Shown: positions 53,454-62,639, numbered from the stretch's first letter. The stretch: DNA of 64,000 bases from Planctomycetota bacterium (GCA_016779205.1 JADHOC010000002.1:222450-286449); one strand, 5' to 3'. Notes: generated by a model not told the origin, from the letters alone. Numbers and translations: made by a program.

Positions 53454-53554
53454 GGCACGCCCCCGGGGGAATCACCCGGGGGGCCCGGGAGCCGGGGGAG
53501 CGGAGGGTGCGGCGCCGGAGGGCCGGGGGTATCGTCAGGGCCGCGCGGTGCAGG

Positions 53555-55906
53555 ATGGGTCGAGGAAGGAGCAGGAGTAACGGACTGGGGGCGACGAAGA
53601 AGGTGGAAGGCCTCTTCGGGCCCGAGCTCGTGCGTGAGCCCGAGCGCCGCCAGGCGCCCGCGCGGCCCGCGTCTCCAGCGGCCACCGCGAACCTCTTCGT
53701 GGAGGTGGCCCTCAACCGGCCCATGCGGCGCGAGTACACCTACGCGGTCCCCGCCGAGCTCGAGGAGCGGGTCGAGGCTGGCGTACGAGTGGTCGTGTCC
53801 TTCTCCGGCCGCCGTGAGATCGCGGTGGTGGTCTCCACCCAGGGGTCCACCGACGTCCCGGCGGGCCGCCTCAAGCCCATCGCCGAGGTCCTCGACGCCG
53901 AGCCGGTCCTCGACGAGCACCTGCTCGACCTCACCCGCTGGATGGCGGACTACTACGCGTGCTCGTGGGGCGAGGCGCTGGCGGCGGTGCTCCCCGCCGC
54001 GCTCAAGCGCGAGGGGGGTCGCCGGACGGTGGTGGTGGTGGCCCCGGCCGAAGGCGTGGACGAGACGCGGCTGGCCGAGCTGGAGGGCGCGGCGAACGCC
54101 AAGCAGCACCGGGTGCTGCGGACCCTCCTGGAGGCGCGCGGGCCGATCGCGCGGGTCGACATCATCAAGAAGCTCAACGTCACCGATGCTCCGATCCGGA
54201 CGCTGGTGAAGAAGGGGCTCGCGGTGCTCGAGCACGTGGTCGCGGCCCCCGATGATCTCCTCTCCGGCGAGCGCGAGGCCCGGCCACGCCACGCCCAGCT
54301 CACCGAGGACCAGGGCGCCGCGGTGGAGCGGCTCACGGAGGCGCTGGACGAGGCGCGCTTCTGCCCCGCGCTGCTCCACGGCGTCACGGGGAGCGGCAAG
54401 ACGGAGGTGTACCTGCGGCTGATCGAGGCCGCGCTGGAGCGGGGCAAGGGGGCCATCGTGCTGGTGCCGGAGATCGCTCTCACCCCCCAGACCGTCGGCT
54501 GGTTCCTGGACCGCTTCGGCGCCGTGGCGGTCCTGCACAGCGGCATGACCGACGTGCAGCGGCTCGACATGTGGCAGCGGGTCCGGCGCGGTGAGGCGCG
54601 CGTGGTCGTGGGGGCGCGGTCCGCCATCTTCGCCCCGGTGAAGGACCTCGGCGTGATCGTCGTGGATGAGGAGCACGAGCCCTCCTACAAGCAGGGCAGC
54701 GTGCCCCGCTATCATGCCCGCGACGTCGCCGTGCTGCGCGCCAAGCACGCGGGGGCGGTCTGCGTGCTCGGGAGCGCCACCCCCTCGCTGGAGAGCTGGC
54801 GCAACGCCAGCCAGGGCCGGTACGAGCTCCTGCAGCTGCGAGCCCGCGCCACCGGTCGCCCCCTACCGGAGGTGGAGGTGGTCGACATGCGCGGGGAGCG
54901 AGACGAGCGCGGCAAGCCGCGGCTCTTCTCGCGCCGGCTGGAGCAGCTCCTCCGGGAGACCATCGGCCGCTCGGAGCAGGTCATCCTCTTCATCAACCGT
55001 CGCGGTTTCGCGCCGGTCCTCTGGTGTCAGGAGTGCGGCGAGACCCTGCGCTGTGAGGACTGCGACGTGGCCATGACCTGGCACAAGCGGCTCGAGCGCA
55101 TGGTGTGCCACTCCTGTTGCCAGGAGATCGAGGTGCCGCGGGCCTGCCCGGCGTGCACCGCCCCGGCCCTGCGCTTCCTCGGGGCGGGGTCCCAGCGGGT
55201 GGAGGAGATCCTCCGCCTGGTGTGTCCCCACGCGAAGGTGGGTCGCATGGACTCGGACACCATGATGCGCCGGGAGGACTACGAGGAGACCCTGTCGGCC
55301 TTCGGACGTGGGGAGCTCGACGTGCTCGTCGGCACGCAGATGATCGCCAAGGGGCTCGACTTCCCGAAGGTCACCCTGGTGGGGATCGTGTCGGCCGACG
55401 CCTCCCTGCACCAGCCGGACTTCCGCGCGGCGGAGCGCACCTATCAGCTGGTGAGCCAGGTCTCGGGGCGCGCCGGTCGGGCAGACCTGCCCGGGCACAT
55501 CGTGGTCCAGACCACCTCGGTGGAGGAGCCGTCGATCCGGCACGCCGCCCGGCACGACTTCGAGTCCTTCGCCCTGGAGGAGGATCGGGCGCGCTCCGAG
55601 CTGGGGTACCCGCCCTACCGCCGGCTCCTGCGGGTCGTGTGGGAGGACGAGGAGGAGGGCCGGGTCAAGGACGCGGCCGCGCGTGCCGCGACGATCCTCC
55701 GCGAGGCCCTCGGGGAGCACAAGGTGGACGTGCTCGGCCCGGCGCCCGCGCCCATGGCGCTCCTGCGCGGCCGGCACCGCTGGCACCTCCTCCTGAAGGC
55801 GCCCCTTTCGGGCCAGGGCATGTCGAGGGCGCGGGCGATCCTCGCCGACCTTCAGACCCAGCGGCCGCGCATGGCCATCGACGTGGACCCCGCCTCGATG
55901 ATGTGA
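53555..55906 (+). CDS. priA: Primosomal protein N' (replication restart helicase PriA)
   Basis: 783 residues from the ATG at 53555; earlier in-frame starts add an Arg-rich stretch. A 3'-DNA-binding domain (about 45-150, VALNRPMRREYTYAVP) and a winged helix are followed by the helicase: Walker A GVTGSGKTEVYL (about 276), DEEHEPSYKQG, GSATPSLESWRN and VSGRAGRADLPGHIV. A zinc-binding region has CQECGETLRCEDC and CHSCCQEIEVPRACPAC. PriA reloads the replisome at stalled forks. A TATCGT box lies at 53530-53535. It converges on the SelO gene with only 23 bases between. Confidence 0.95.
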   Translation: MGRGRSRSNGLGATKKVEGLFGPELVREPERRQAPARPASPAATANLFVEVALNRPMRREYTYAVPAELEERVEAGVRVVVSFSGRREIAVVVSTQGSTDVPAGRLKPIAEVLDAEPVLDEHLLDLTRWMADYYACSWGEALAAVLPAALKREGGRRTVVVVAPAEGVDETRLAELEGAANAKQHRVLRTLLEARGPIARVDIIKKLNVTDAPIRTLVKKGLAVLEHVVAAPDDLLSGEREARPRHAQLTEDQGAAVERLTEALDEARFCPALLHGVTGSGKTEVYLRLIEAALERGKGAIVLVPEIALTPQTVGWFLDRFGAVAVLHSGMTDVQRLDMWQRVRRGEARVVVGARSAIFAPVKDLGVIVVDEEHEPSYKQGSVPRYHARDVAVLRAKHAGAVCVLGSATPSLESWRNASQGRYELLQLRARATGRPLPEVEVVDMRGERDERGKPRLFSRRLEQLLRETIGRSEQVILFINRRGFAPVLWCQECGETLRCEDCDVAMTWHKRLERMVCHSCCQEIEVPRACPACTAPALRFLGAGSQRVEEILRLVCPHAKVGRMDSDTMMRREDYEETLSAFGRGELDVLVGTQMIAKGLDFPKVTLVGIVSADASLHQPDFRAAERTYQLVSQVSGRAGRADLPGHIVVQTTSVEEPSIRHAARHDFESFALEEDRARSELGYPPYRRLLRVVWEDEEEGRVKDAAARAATILREALGEHKVDVLGPAPAPMALLRGRHRWHLLLKAPLSGQGMSRARAILADLQTQRPRMAIDVDPASMM

Positions 55907-55929
55907 GACCGCTCCGGGGCCCGGCGCCC

Positions 55930-57543
55930 TCAGGAGCTACAGGACAGCATCGAGCACCCGGCGCGGTGGCGGGCCCACTCGGGCCGCCGGGCCGCGTACT
56001 CGTCCCGACCGGGCTGGTCCTCGTACGGCCGCCGGAGGACCTCGAGGAGTTCGGCGACCCCCTCGGGGTCGCCCTTCGCCGCGCGGTCGATGGCGAGCTG
56101 CGCGAGGTAGTTCCGAAGGACGTAGCGGGGGTTCGCGCCGTCCATGTGGGCCCGCCGCGGACCGTCCTCGACGCCGAGGGCTGCCATCCGATCCCGATAC
56201 GACGTGATCCAGGCCTCCAACGCCGCCCGGGTCTCCGGCTCGAACCCATCGCCATAGGCGGCAGCGGCGAGCGCGCCGACGGGGTCGCCCGTCAGCGGGC
56301 GAGCGAGCTCCCGGAAGAAGATGGTCATGTCCGTCTCCTGCAGCTCGAGGATCCGGAAGAGCTCGACGGCGAGGGGCCCGTCTCGCTCCTCCTCGAACTC
56401 CGGCAGACCCAGCTTTGCGGCGAGCATGCCCGTCCAAGCCTCGGTGTACACGGACTGGAAGCTGTCGACAGCGTCCTGGAGCGCCTCGACGTCGCCGGCG
56501 AGGGGGACCACGGCGCTCGCGAAGCGCGTCAGGTTCCAGTGGGCGATCTGGTGCTGGTGTCCGAACCGGTACCGCTTGCCCTGGGCGTCGGTGGTGTTCG
56601 GGGTCCAGCCCGGGTCATAGCCCTCGAGCCAGCCGTAGGGGCCGTAGTCGATGGTCTCGCCGAGGATCGACATGTTGTCGGTGTTCATGACCCCGTGGAC
56701 GAAGCCCACTCGCATCCAGTGGGCGACCATGACGGCGGTCCGCCTGACGACCTCACGGACCCAGGCGACGTAGATCTCGGCGGGGATTGGAGCCCCCGAC
56801 GGCGGCGCGCCCAGCTCAGGAAACGAGGTGCGGATGACGTGGTCCGCGAGGTCGCGCAGCAGGGCCTCGTCGCCCCGAGACGCGGGGAGCTCGAAGCTCC
56901 CGAAGCGGACGAAGGAGCGCGACACCCGGCAGACGATCGCGCCCGGCTCCAGCTTCGCGTTCCCGTCGTAGAACATGTCCCGCATCACCTGGTCCCCGGT
57001 GGTGACCAGGCTGAGGGCGCGGGTGGTGGGGACGCCGAGGTGGTGCATGGCCTCGCTGCAGAGGAACTCGCGCACGGAGGAGCGCAGCACCGCGAGGCCG
57101 TCCGCCCGGCGGGAGTACGGCGTCATGCCGGCACCCTTCAGCTGGAGCGTCCAGCCCTCGCCCTCCGGGCCACGGACCTCGCCGAGGTTGATCGCGCGCC
57201 CGTCCCCGAGCTGACCCGCCCAGTGGCCGAACTGATGCCCCCCATAGGCCATCGCGAACGGGTCCATCCCGGGGACCAAGGCGTTGCCGCCGAACACCCG
57301 GGCGAACTCCTCGCTCCCGAGCTCCGCGGGGTCCAGCCCGATGAGGGCCGCGCACTCGGGCGAACCCGCCACGAGGCCGGGGGCAGCGACGGCGGTGGGG
57401 GAGACCCTGGAGTACAGGGCGCCCGTGACCTCACGGGGGCGCGTCGTGGTCTCGGGGTCCGCGGGGAGGTCGCGGGTGAACCGGTTGATGAAGTCGAGGT
57501 CGAGGAGGCTCTTCACGGTGATCGGGGCGCTGGGCCCGCCCAT
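55930..57543 (-). CDS. selO: SelO/YdiU-family protein adenylyltransferase
   Basis: 537 residues from the ATG at 57543. SelO is a pseudokinase-fold enzyme that transfers AMP to protein Ser, Thr or Tyr in redox stress. Motifs: ARVFGGNALVPGMDPFAMAY, YGGHQFGHWAGQLGDGRAI (nucleotide-binding loop), LQLKGAGMTPYSRRADG, SSVREFLCSEAMHHLGVPTT and GFVHGVMNTDNMSILGETID (metal-binding DN-D). The C-terminus CSMLSCSS has Cys where many animal homologues have selenocysteine. It shares a short 3' intergenic region with priA. Length is normal for bacterial members. Confidence 0.94.
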   Translation of the reverse strand: MGGPSAPITVKSLLDLDFINRFTRDLPADPETTTRPREVTGALYSRVSPTAVAAPGLVAGSPECAALIGLDPAELGSEEFARVFGGNALVPGMDPFAMAYGGHQFGHWAGQLGDGRAINLGEVRGPEGEGWTLQLKGAGMTPYSRRADGLAVLRSSVREFLCSEAMHHLGVPTTRALSLVTTGDQVMRDMFYDGNAKLEPGAIVCRVSRSFVRFGSFELPASRGDEALLRDLADHVIRTSFPELGAPPSGAPIPAEIYVAWVREVVRRTAVMVAHWMRVGFVHGVMNTDNMSILGETIDYGPYGWLEGYDPGWTPNTTDAQGKRYRFGHQHQIAHWNLTRFASAVVPLAGDVEALQDAVDSFQSVYTEAWTGMLAAKLGLPEFEEERDGPLAVELFRILELQETDMTIFFRELARPLTGDPVGALAAAAYGDGFEPETRAALEAWITSYRDRMAALGVEDGPRRAHMDGANPRYVLRNYLAQLAIDRAAKGDPEGVAELLEVLRRPYEDQPGRDEYAARRPEWARHRAGCSMLSCSS

Positions 57544-57641
57544 TCGTAGGTCAATTCGTGGCCGGGTGTCGCTCTGGAGCGCGGAATCGCTCGCGGGCCG
57601 ACGGCTGTGCTTCGCGGCGGGCGGCGATGGCGCCACGAAGA

Positions 57642-57678
57642 AGCCCCGGTGCGTCCGAGGGGGACGCCGACCGGGGCT
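57642..57678 (-). terminator. Terminator for the rpsT-side transcript
   Basis: A 9-bp stem AGCCCCGGT/ACCGGGGCT continues after a CG bulge with GCGTCC/GGACGC. On the minus strand it is followed by TTCTTCGTGG. It lies just downstream of the small gene ending at 57708. Confidence 0.7.
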
Positions 57679-57707
57679 CGCCTGGGTCTGCTCCGTGGCC
57701 CGTCAGG

Positions 57708-58046
57708 TCAGGTGACGCGCATCCACAGCTTGCGGCAGAAGGTCGAGACGTTCGACTTGTCCCGGGAGATCATGCCGTCCGACTCGGAGGTCACGCTCGT
57801 CTCCGAGGAGGGGATCCCGTCCGGTCCGGAGACCGTGATGACGATCTTCGAGGTCCCGCCGAGGAAGCCGTTGGCCTTGGTGACGTGCACCGTGCAGCTG
57901 GCCTCGTCACAGGACTCGACCTCCCACCCGGGCATGTCCTCGAGCAGCTCGGTCACGGTGCCGAAGACCCCGCCCTTGCTGGTGGGGACCGCCACGGGGC
58001 GCAGCCACTTGTCCGAGGCGTCGTTGCTGGTCGCGAAGCGGCCCAT
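57708..58046 (-). CDS. Small DUF1499-like protein
   Basis: 112 residues, no signal peptide or membrane segment. A helix-strand start (VFGTVTELLEDMPGWEVESC) and the later TSVTSESDGMISRDKSNVST with FCRKL resemble the SxSR-G-xxD-xGxN-R pattern of DUF1499, but the match is weak and I treat it as a suggestion. It lies 21 bases after rpsT on the same strand, so it is probably co-transcribed with the ribosomal protein, and a terminator follows at 57642-57678. Cysteines at about 47, 52 and 106 are present. Function is unknown. Confidence 0.6.
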   Translation of the reverse strand: MGRFATSNDASDKWLRPVAVPTSKGGVFGTVTELLEDMPGWEVESCDEASCTVHVTKANGFLGGTSKIVITVSGPDGIPSSETSVTSESDGMISRDKSNVSTFCRKLWMRVT

Positions 58047-58067
58047 GGAACAGATCCTGCGGAGGGC

Positions 58068-58325
58068 TCAGCCCTCGAGCTTCGTCACGTGACGGCTGAG
58101 CTGGGACTTGGTCCGCGCCGCCGCGTTGTCATGGATGATGTTCTTCTTGGCGGCCTTGTCGACGCGCTTGAACGCCTCGCTCATGCCGGCCTTCGCCTCG
58201 TCGGCGGAGTCGGCCTGGAGGACCTTCTTCACGGCCGAACGCATGGAGGTACGGACGGTCTTGTTGGCCACGCGACGGGCGTCGTCGGTGACCATGCGCT
58301 TCTTTGCTTGCTTGGTGTTGGGCAT
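58068..58325 (-). CDS. rpsT: 30S ribosomal protein S20
   Basis: 85 residues, highly basic and helical, with MPNTKQAKKRMVTDDARRVA at the start and AAKKNIIHDNAAARTKSQLS near the end, as in S20 from many bacteria. It binds 16S rRNA. S20 synthesis is autoregulated in E. coli; here a 14-bp perfect palindrome (58339-58352) lies 13 bases before the ATG and could take part in such control. Confidence 0.97.
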   Translation of the reverse strand: MPNTKQAKKRMVTDDARRVANKTVRTSMRSAVKKVLQADSADEAKAGMSEAFKRVDKAAKKNIIHDNAAARTKSQLSRHVTKLEG

Positions 58326-58338
58326 CTGATTTCGGTGG

Positions 58339-58352
58339 GCGCCAGCTGGCGC
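58339..58352. repeat. Perfect 14-bp palindrome in the rpsT leader
   Basis: GCGCCAGCTGGCGC, centred 20 bases upstream of the rpsT ATG. It may fold as an RNA hairpin in the leader or be a protein site. A second small hairpin GTCCCC/GGGGAC lies at 58367-58382. Confidence 0.6.
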
Positions 58353-58428
58353 TCGTTGTTCGTGGCGTCCCCGGGTGGGGACGTTGGATGGGGCTCTCGG
58401 AGGCCAGAGGGCGGAGGCGGCGGCGGGT

Positions 58429-59760
58429 TCAGCGCAGCTGTTCCATCTTCTTGGCGACGTCTCGGAAGCTCACGTCGACCTCGTACACCCGCGTGTACAG
58501 CGTCCGTGCGCGCTCGAGATCACCCGCTTCTTCCGAAAGAGCGGCGAGACTATACAGGATCTCGCGCCGGCGCTGGTCGTTCTCCGCCATCCCCTCGAGG
58601 GCCTTCTCATACTCGTTGGCGGCCAGGTCCCCGAATCCCTTGCTCTCGAAGCACTTCGCGAGCAGGAGGCGGGCCTCAAGGGCCTTCCTGGGGTCTGAGA
58701 GGGCCTTTTGGAGCTCCGAGGCGGCCGCGTCCGGGTCACCCTGACGCAGCAGCTCCTGGCCCAGCTGGACCCGCAGGGCCGCGTCACCGGGGTGGATCGC
58801 CAGGCGGCGCTGGAGCTCGGAGACCTCGTGGGCCCGGAGCTGGGCCTCGATCCGGTCCGCCTTCTCCTGGTCCCCGAGCTTGTCCGCCTTGGCGAGGGCG
58901 CGCTTGAGGGCCTTGCCGCGCATGGTGCCGACCCGCTCCTCCAGGTCCCGATCCCCCTTCCGGTAGGACAGGGCGCGCTCGAGCACGTCGAGGGCCGCCT
59001 CGGGGTCGCGGAGCTTCTCGTGGACCTCGGCCAGCTGGACCATGACGTCCACGTTGGAGGTGTCCTCGGCGAACTTGGACTCGAGCCGATCGCGGTCGGC
59101 CTCGAGCTCCTCGGGGGTCCGGTGCAGGCGCCGGCTCTGCTCGAGCTCGCGCGTCTGCTCCACGTCCACGAGCTGCTCACGGCTGTGCTCGACGCTGTCG
59201 AATCTCGAGCTCTGGATCGCCGCCTCGGCGGCCAGGTCCTTGCGCGCCTTGAGCGCGTCGCGGTCCCTCGGGTCCGCCTCGAGCGCGCGCTCGTAGAACG
59301 CGAGCGCCTGCACGGGATCTCCGGTCCGCGCCATCATCGCGCCCGCGCGCTTCAGGCCCTGCGCGTTCTTGGGGTCGATCTGCGCGATGAACTCGTAGAC
59401 CGCGAGGGCCGACCGGAAGTGCCCGGCGGACTCCAGGGAGGTGCCGAGCAGCATGTTGGCCTCCACGTCGAGGGGGGCCGCCTTGAGGTAGCTCTCGCAG
59501 GCCTTGGCCGCGGCGTCGAACTTGGACGCCTTGGCGAGGCCCTTGGCGGCGGTCAGGGAGCTGGCGCCCTTCACGAGCTTCATGAACCGCCCTGACTTCT
59601 TGGCGTCATGGCGGGCCTTGAGCGCGCTCCGGAGGCCGGATCTGGCCTCGCCGATGTCAGCGTCGATCTCGAGGATCTGCTGATAGAGTTCGATGGCGAA
59701 GTCGTAGTTACGGCGCCGCGCGGCCTCTTCGGCCTTTTGGATGTGTTTTGAGTAGTCCAC
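58429..59760 (-). CDS. Cytoplasmic TPR-repeat protein
   Basis: 443 residues from the GTG at 59760, giving MDYSKHIQKAEEAARRRNYD; a GTG at 59790 would add ten residues (PLGGFRIRSV). No signal peptide. TPR units include AEEAARRRNYDFAIELYQQI, LLGTSLESAGHFRSALAVYE, GDPVQALAFYERALEADPRD, DPEAALDVLERALSYRKGD and GDLERARTLYTRVYEVD, with a charged, possibly coiled-coil region (about 190-235) in the middle. It probably scaffolds a protein complex. A -10-like box (TAAGAT, minus strand, 59803-59808) lies upstream and overlaps one pointing towards def. Confidence 0.85.
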   Translation of the reverse strand: MDYSKHIQKAEEAARRRNYDFAIELYQQILEIDADIGEARSGLRSALKARHDAKKSGRFMKLVKGASSLTAAKGLAKASKFDAAAKACESYLKAAPLDVEANMLLGTSLESAGHFRSALAVYEFIAQIDPKNAQGLKRAGAMMARTGDPVQALAFYERALEADPRDRDALKARKDLAAEAAIQSSRFDSVEHSREQLVDVEQTRELEQSRRLHRTPEELEADRDRLESKFAEDTSNVDVMVQLAEVHEKLRDPEAALDVLERALSYRKGDRDLEERVGTMRGKALKRALAKADKLGDQEKADRIEAQLRAHEVSELQRRLAIHPGDAALRVQLGQELLRQGDPDAAASELQKALSDPRKALEARLLLAKCFESKGFGDLAANEYEKALEGMAENDQRRREILYSLAALSEEAGDLERARTLYTRVYEVDVSFRDVAKKMEQLR

Positions 59761-59801
59761 GGATCGAATGCGAAAGCCGCCCAGCGGCACGGGAACGGAC
59801 C

Positions 59802-59808
59802 TATCTTA
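59802..59808. promoter_or_regulatory. Overlapping divergent -10-like boxes
   Basis: The heptamer TATCTTA reads TATCTT on the plus strand (towards def, ATG at 59858) and TAAGAT on the minus strand (towards the TPR gene). One AT-rich core may serve both genes. Confidence 0.45.
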
Positions 59809-59857
59809 GGGGCATACCGCGGCGCGTAGCGGCGGCAACCCTCCCTCGTTGAGCACC

Positions 59858-60394
59858 ATGTCCGAGCCTCGGAGCTTCGAAGTCGTCCTGTTCCCCGATC
59901 CCGTTCTCCGGAAGGAGGCCGAGGAGGTCTCCTCGTTCGACGACGACCTGCGGTCGATCGTGGATGGGATGTTCGCCCGCATGTTCGAGAGCCACGGGGT
60001 CGGCCTCGCGGCCCCCCAGGTGGGCCTCTCCCGGCGAATCTTCGTCCTCAACGACGAGGGCGACGCCGAGAAGCCCGATCGGAACCTCGCGCTGATCAAC
60101 CCGACCATCAAGTCCCTGAAGGGCGACAAGGTCCGCTTCGAGGAGGGCTGCCTCTCCCTCCCGGGCGTGCACTGCGACGTCACCCGCCCGGACCGGTGCC
60201 TCGTTCACGCCTACGACGTCGAGGGCAAGGCCTTCGAGATGGAGGTTGAGGGGTTCGTCTCGCGCATCATCCAGCACGAGTACGACCACCTGCAGGGCGT
60301 GCTGCTCGTGGACCGGATGACCCCCAGCGACAAGATGCGCAACCGGGCGGCTGTCGAGGAACTCAAGGCGCAGTACCGCGCCGCGCGCCCCTGA
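59858..60394 (+). CDS. def: Peptide deformylase
   Basis: 178 residues from the ATG at 59858. It removes the formyl group from nascent N-terminal Met. All three motifs are intact: GVGLAAPQVG, EGCLSLPG (metal-ligand Cys) and HEYDHLQG (two His ligands and catalytic Glu). The start LFPDPVLRKEAEEV is typical. ribF follows 3 bases after its stop, replacing the usual fmt partner. Confidence 0.97.
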   Translation: MSEPRSFEVVLFPDPVLRKEAEEVSSFDDDLRSIVDGMFARMFESHGVGLAAPQVGLSRRIFVLNDEGDAEKPDRNLALINPTIKSLKGDKVRFEEGCLSLPGVHCDVTRPDRCLVHAYDVEGKAFEMEVEGFVSRIIQHEYDHLQGVLLVDRMTPSDKMRNRAAVEELKAQYRAARP

Positions 60395-60397
60395 GCC

Positions 60398-61369
60398 GTG
60401 CCCCACCGTCTCCGAGTCAGTCGCTCCGCCGAGGACCTCGAGGCCAGCGCCGGGGGAGCGGTGACCAGCGTCGGGGTCTTCGACGGGGTCCACCTGGGGC
60501 ACCAGTCGATCCTGGAGGCGAACGTCGCCCGGGCCGAAGCCCTCGGGGCCGAGCCCACGGTGGTGACCTTCGCGGAGCACCCCAAGGCCGTCCTCCTGGG
60601 CCGCGCGCCGCGCACCCTGACGACGCTGGAGCACAAGCTGGCCCTCCTGTGGCGCGCCGGGATCCGGCACGTGGTGGTGCTGACCTTCGACGAGGAGCTC
60701 CGGAACACCACGGCCGAGGCCTTCAGCGAGCGGATCCTCGAGAGCGGCCTCTCCACCAGGGCCTTTGTGCTCGGGTTCGACAGCAAGTTCGGGAAGGACC
60801 GGGCCGGCGGCCCCGAGTCCCTGAAGGCCCGGGGCCACGGCGTGGAGATCGCGCCGAAGGTGATGGTTGGGCAGCGGGCCGTCTCCAGCACGGTGATCCG
60901 GGAATCGGTCGAGCTGGGCGACCTGGCCGGGGCCAGCCGGATGCTCGGGCGGCCCGTCACCATCTACGGGGAGGTGGTCCCCGGAGAGGCCCTGGGCCGA
61001 CGGCTGGGGTTCCCCACCGCCAACCTGGACCTCTTGCACGAGCTGAGGCCCCCCGAGGGGGTCTATGCGTGTCGGTCCCACGTGGTCCCGCCGCCCTCCG
61101 AGGGGGGGGCGCCGGATCCCAGGGAGCGGGTCGGGAGCTTCGACGCCGTCGCCAACATCGGCCGGCGCCCCACGGTGGCGGCGGAGGGCTCGGGGCCCCT
61201 GGTGGAGGTCCACCTGCTCGACTTCGATGGGGACCTCTACGGCCAGCGGATCGAGCTGGAGTTCGCCGAGCGGCTTCGCCCGGAGGTCAAGTTCGGGAGC
61301 CTGGACGAGCTCCAGGCCGCCATCGCCAGCGACGTCGAGCGGGCCCGGGCCGTCCTCGCTCACGGCTGA
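60398..61369 (+). CDS. ribF: Bifunctional riboflavin kinase/FAD synthetase
   Basis: 323 residues from a GTG. The N-terminal FAD synthetase domain has GVFDGVHLGHQSIL (nucleotidyltransferase HxGH-type motif) and ISSTxIR-like VSSTVIRESV. The C-terminal riboflavin kinase domain has GEALGRRLGFPTANLDL, GVYAC, NIGRRPTV and VEVHLLDFDGDLYGQRIELE with FAERLRPEVKF. It converts riboflavin to FMN then FAD. Length is normal. It is coupled to def by close spacing. Confidence 0.96.
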   Translation: MPHRLRVSRSAEDLEASAGGAVTSVGVFDGVHLGHQSILEANVARAEALGAEPTVVTFAEHPKAVLLGRAPRTLTTLEHKLALLWRAGIRHVVVLTFDEELRNTTAEAFSERILESGLSTRAFVLGFDSKFGKDRAGGPESLKARGHGVEIAPKVMVGQRAVSSTVIRESVELGDLAGASRMLGRPVTIYGEVVPGEALGRRLGFPTANLDLLHELRPPEGVYACRSHVVPPPSEGGAPDPRERVGSFDAVANIGRRPTVAAEGSGPLVEVHLLDFDGDLYGQRIELEFAERLRPEVKFGSLDELQAAIASDVERARAVLAHG

Positions 61370-61409
61370 GCGGGGCCCCGGGGCTGACCCGCCGGGGCCT
61401 GGATCCCCC

Positions 61410-62468
61410 TCAGCGAGCGCCGATGGCCCGCAGCGCGGCCCAGGCGGCAGCCCGAGCTTGCTCCCGTTCGGCCAGCAGCTCCTGCAGCTGCTGCTCGAGG
61501 TCCTCACGCTCAGCCGCGAGGATGCCGGCCCGGGCCTCGGCCCGCTGCAGCGCCTGGCCAGCGGCGCCGAGGGCAGCCTCCTGTCGATCCAGCGCTCCCT
61601 CCAGGGCGGCCTTCTCGGTGGTCAGGGCGCGGGTCTGCTCGGTCAGGATCCCGGCGCGAACCCGCTCGTCGGCGAGTCGACCGCTGGCCCTCCCCGTGAG
61701 CCAGACGCCCATGGCGAGGACGGCCAGGAGGGCCACCGCGGCGGCCCGGCCCCACCGGACGGCCCGGGCCTCTCTGGCTCCATGGCTCCGGGAGGCCTCC
61801 GCCCCGTGGGCATCCCTCGCCCGGAGCTGGCCCTCGTATGAGGCGATCGTTCGGGTGAGCTCCTCGCGGTGCTCTCGCCGGCTCACCTCGAGGGCTTCCC
61901 TGGCCTCGCGCCAGCCCTGGATCGCCACATCCACCGTCTGTAATTCCTGGCTTCCCGCCTGCTCGGGTTGCCCGGCGACGGGTTCCTCAGGTTGTGCGTC
62001 CGGGGCAACCGGCTCCCCCTCCGGAGGGCCCGAAGGGTGCTCTTCATGGGCTTCAGGGGGGTTGCCCGGTTGTTCACGCGGGCTGGAGGGTTGCGCATCG
62101 AGGGGCGGAGGGGGCGCGGGGGTTGTCCCCCCGGGCGTGAAGGCCCCCGGGTAGTGCCGCGCCAGCTCCTCGAGCTCCACGCCCACCACGATGGAGTCGC
62201 GGTGCAGCACCCGGACGCTCTGGAGGGTGCCCTTCTTGATGCGCTTGCGGAGCGCCTGGACGGAGGGCACGCCCTCCATGGCCGCGGCCGCCGCGAGGGG
62301 GATCCCCGAGCCGCTCACCCGGTTGCCCGGCGCGACGGGGTCTCTCGGGGCGGTGGAGGAGGGTTGCGCCGCCGGTTGCGTCTCCGGTTGTCCGTCCGGT
62401 TGCCCGGGCTCGGGGCGGGGGCGAGGTTCCTCCTCCCGGCGCCAGGAGGGAGTCCTGAGGGTATCCAT
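61410..62468 (-). CDS. Membrane-anchored protein with excisionase-like HTH and coiled coils
   Basis: 352 residues from the ATG at 62468. After a Pro/Gln-rich head (1-52), residues 57-107 (AMEGVPSVQALRKRIKKGTL, then SIVVGVELEELARHYP) resemble a MerR/excisionase-type winged helix. A Pro/Glu linker (110-175), a first coiled coil (180-225), one membrane segment (AAAVALLAVLAMGVWL, about 242-257) and a long C-terminal Ala/Glu/Gln coiled coil (265-345) follow. With the HTH in the cytoplasm, the terminal coiled coil would lie outside. I recognise no family. It may link DNA to the membrane or act as a one-component regulator; this is inference. It converges on ribF. Confidence 0.72.
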   Translation of the reverse strand: MDTLRTPSWRREEEPRPRPEPGQPDGQPETQPAAQPSSTAPRDPVAPGNRVSGSGIPLAAAAAMEGVPSVQALRKRIKKGTLQSVRVLHRDSIVVGVELEELARHYPGAFTPGGTTPAPPPPLDAQPSSPREQPGNPPEAHEEHPSGPPEGEPVAPDAQPEEPVAGQPEQAGSQELQTVDVAIQGWREAREALEVSRREHREELTRTIASYEGQLRARDAHGAEASRSHGAREARAVRWGRAAAVALLAVLAMGVWLTGRASGRLADERVRAGILTEQTRALTTEKAALEGALDRQEAALGAAGQALQRAEARAGILAAEREDLEQQLQELLAEREQARAAAWAALRAIGAR

Positions 62469-62639
62469 GGCCCCAGATGAGCAATCCGTGGGGGTAGGAT
62501 TCAAGGGGGATCCCCGCCCAGGCTCCCGGAGGGTCGAGGGAGTCGCGGCCAGGCGATGGCCGGGGGCCCGGGGCGGATGAAATCGGCCCAGAACGTGGCC
62601 CCCCTCGAGCAGAGGCTTCAGAAAGGGGGGGGCTTTGCG

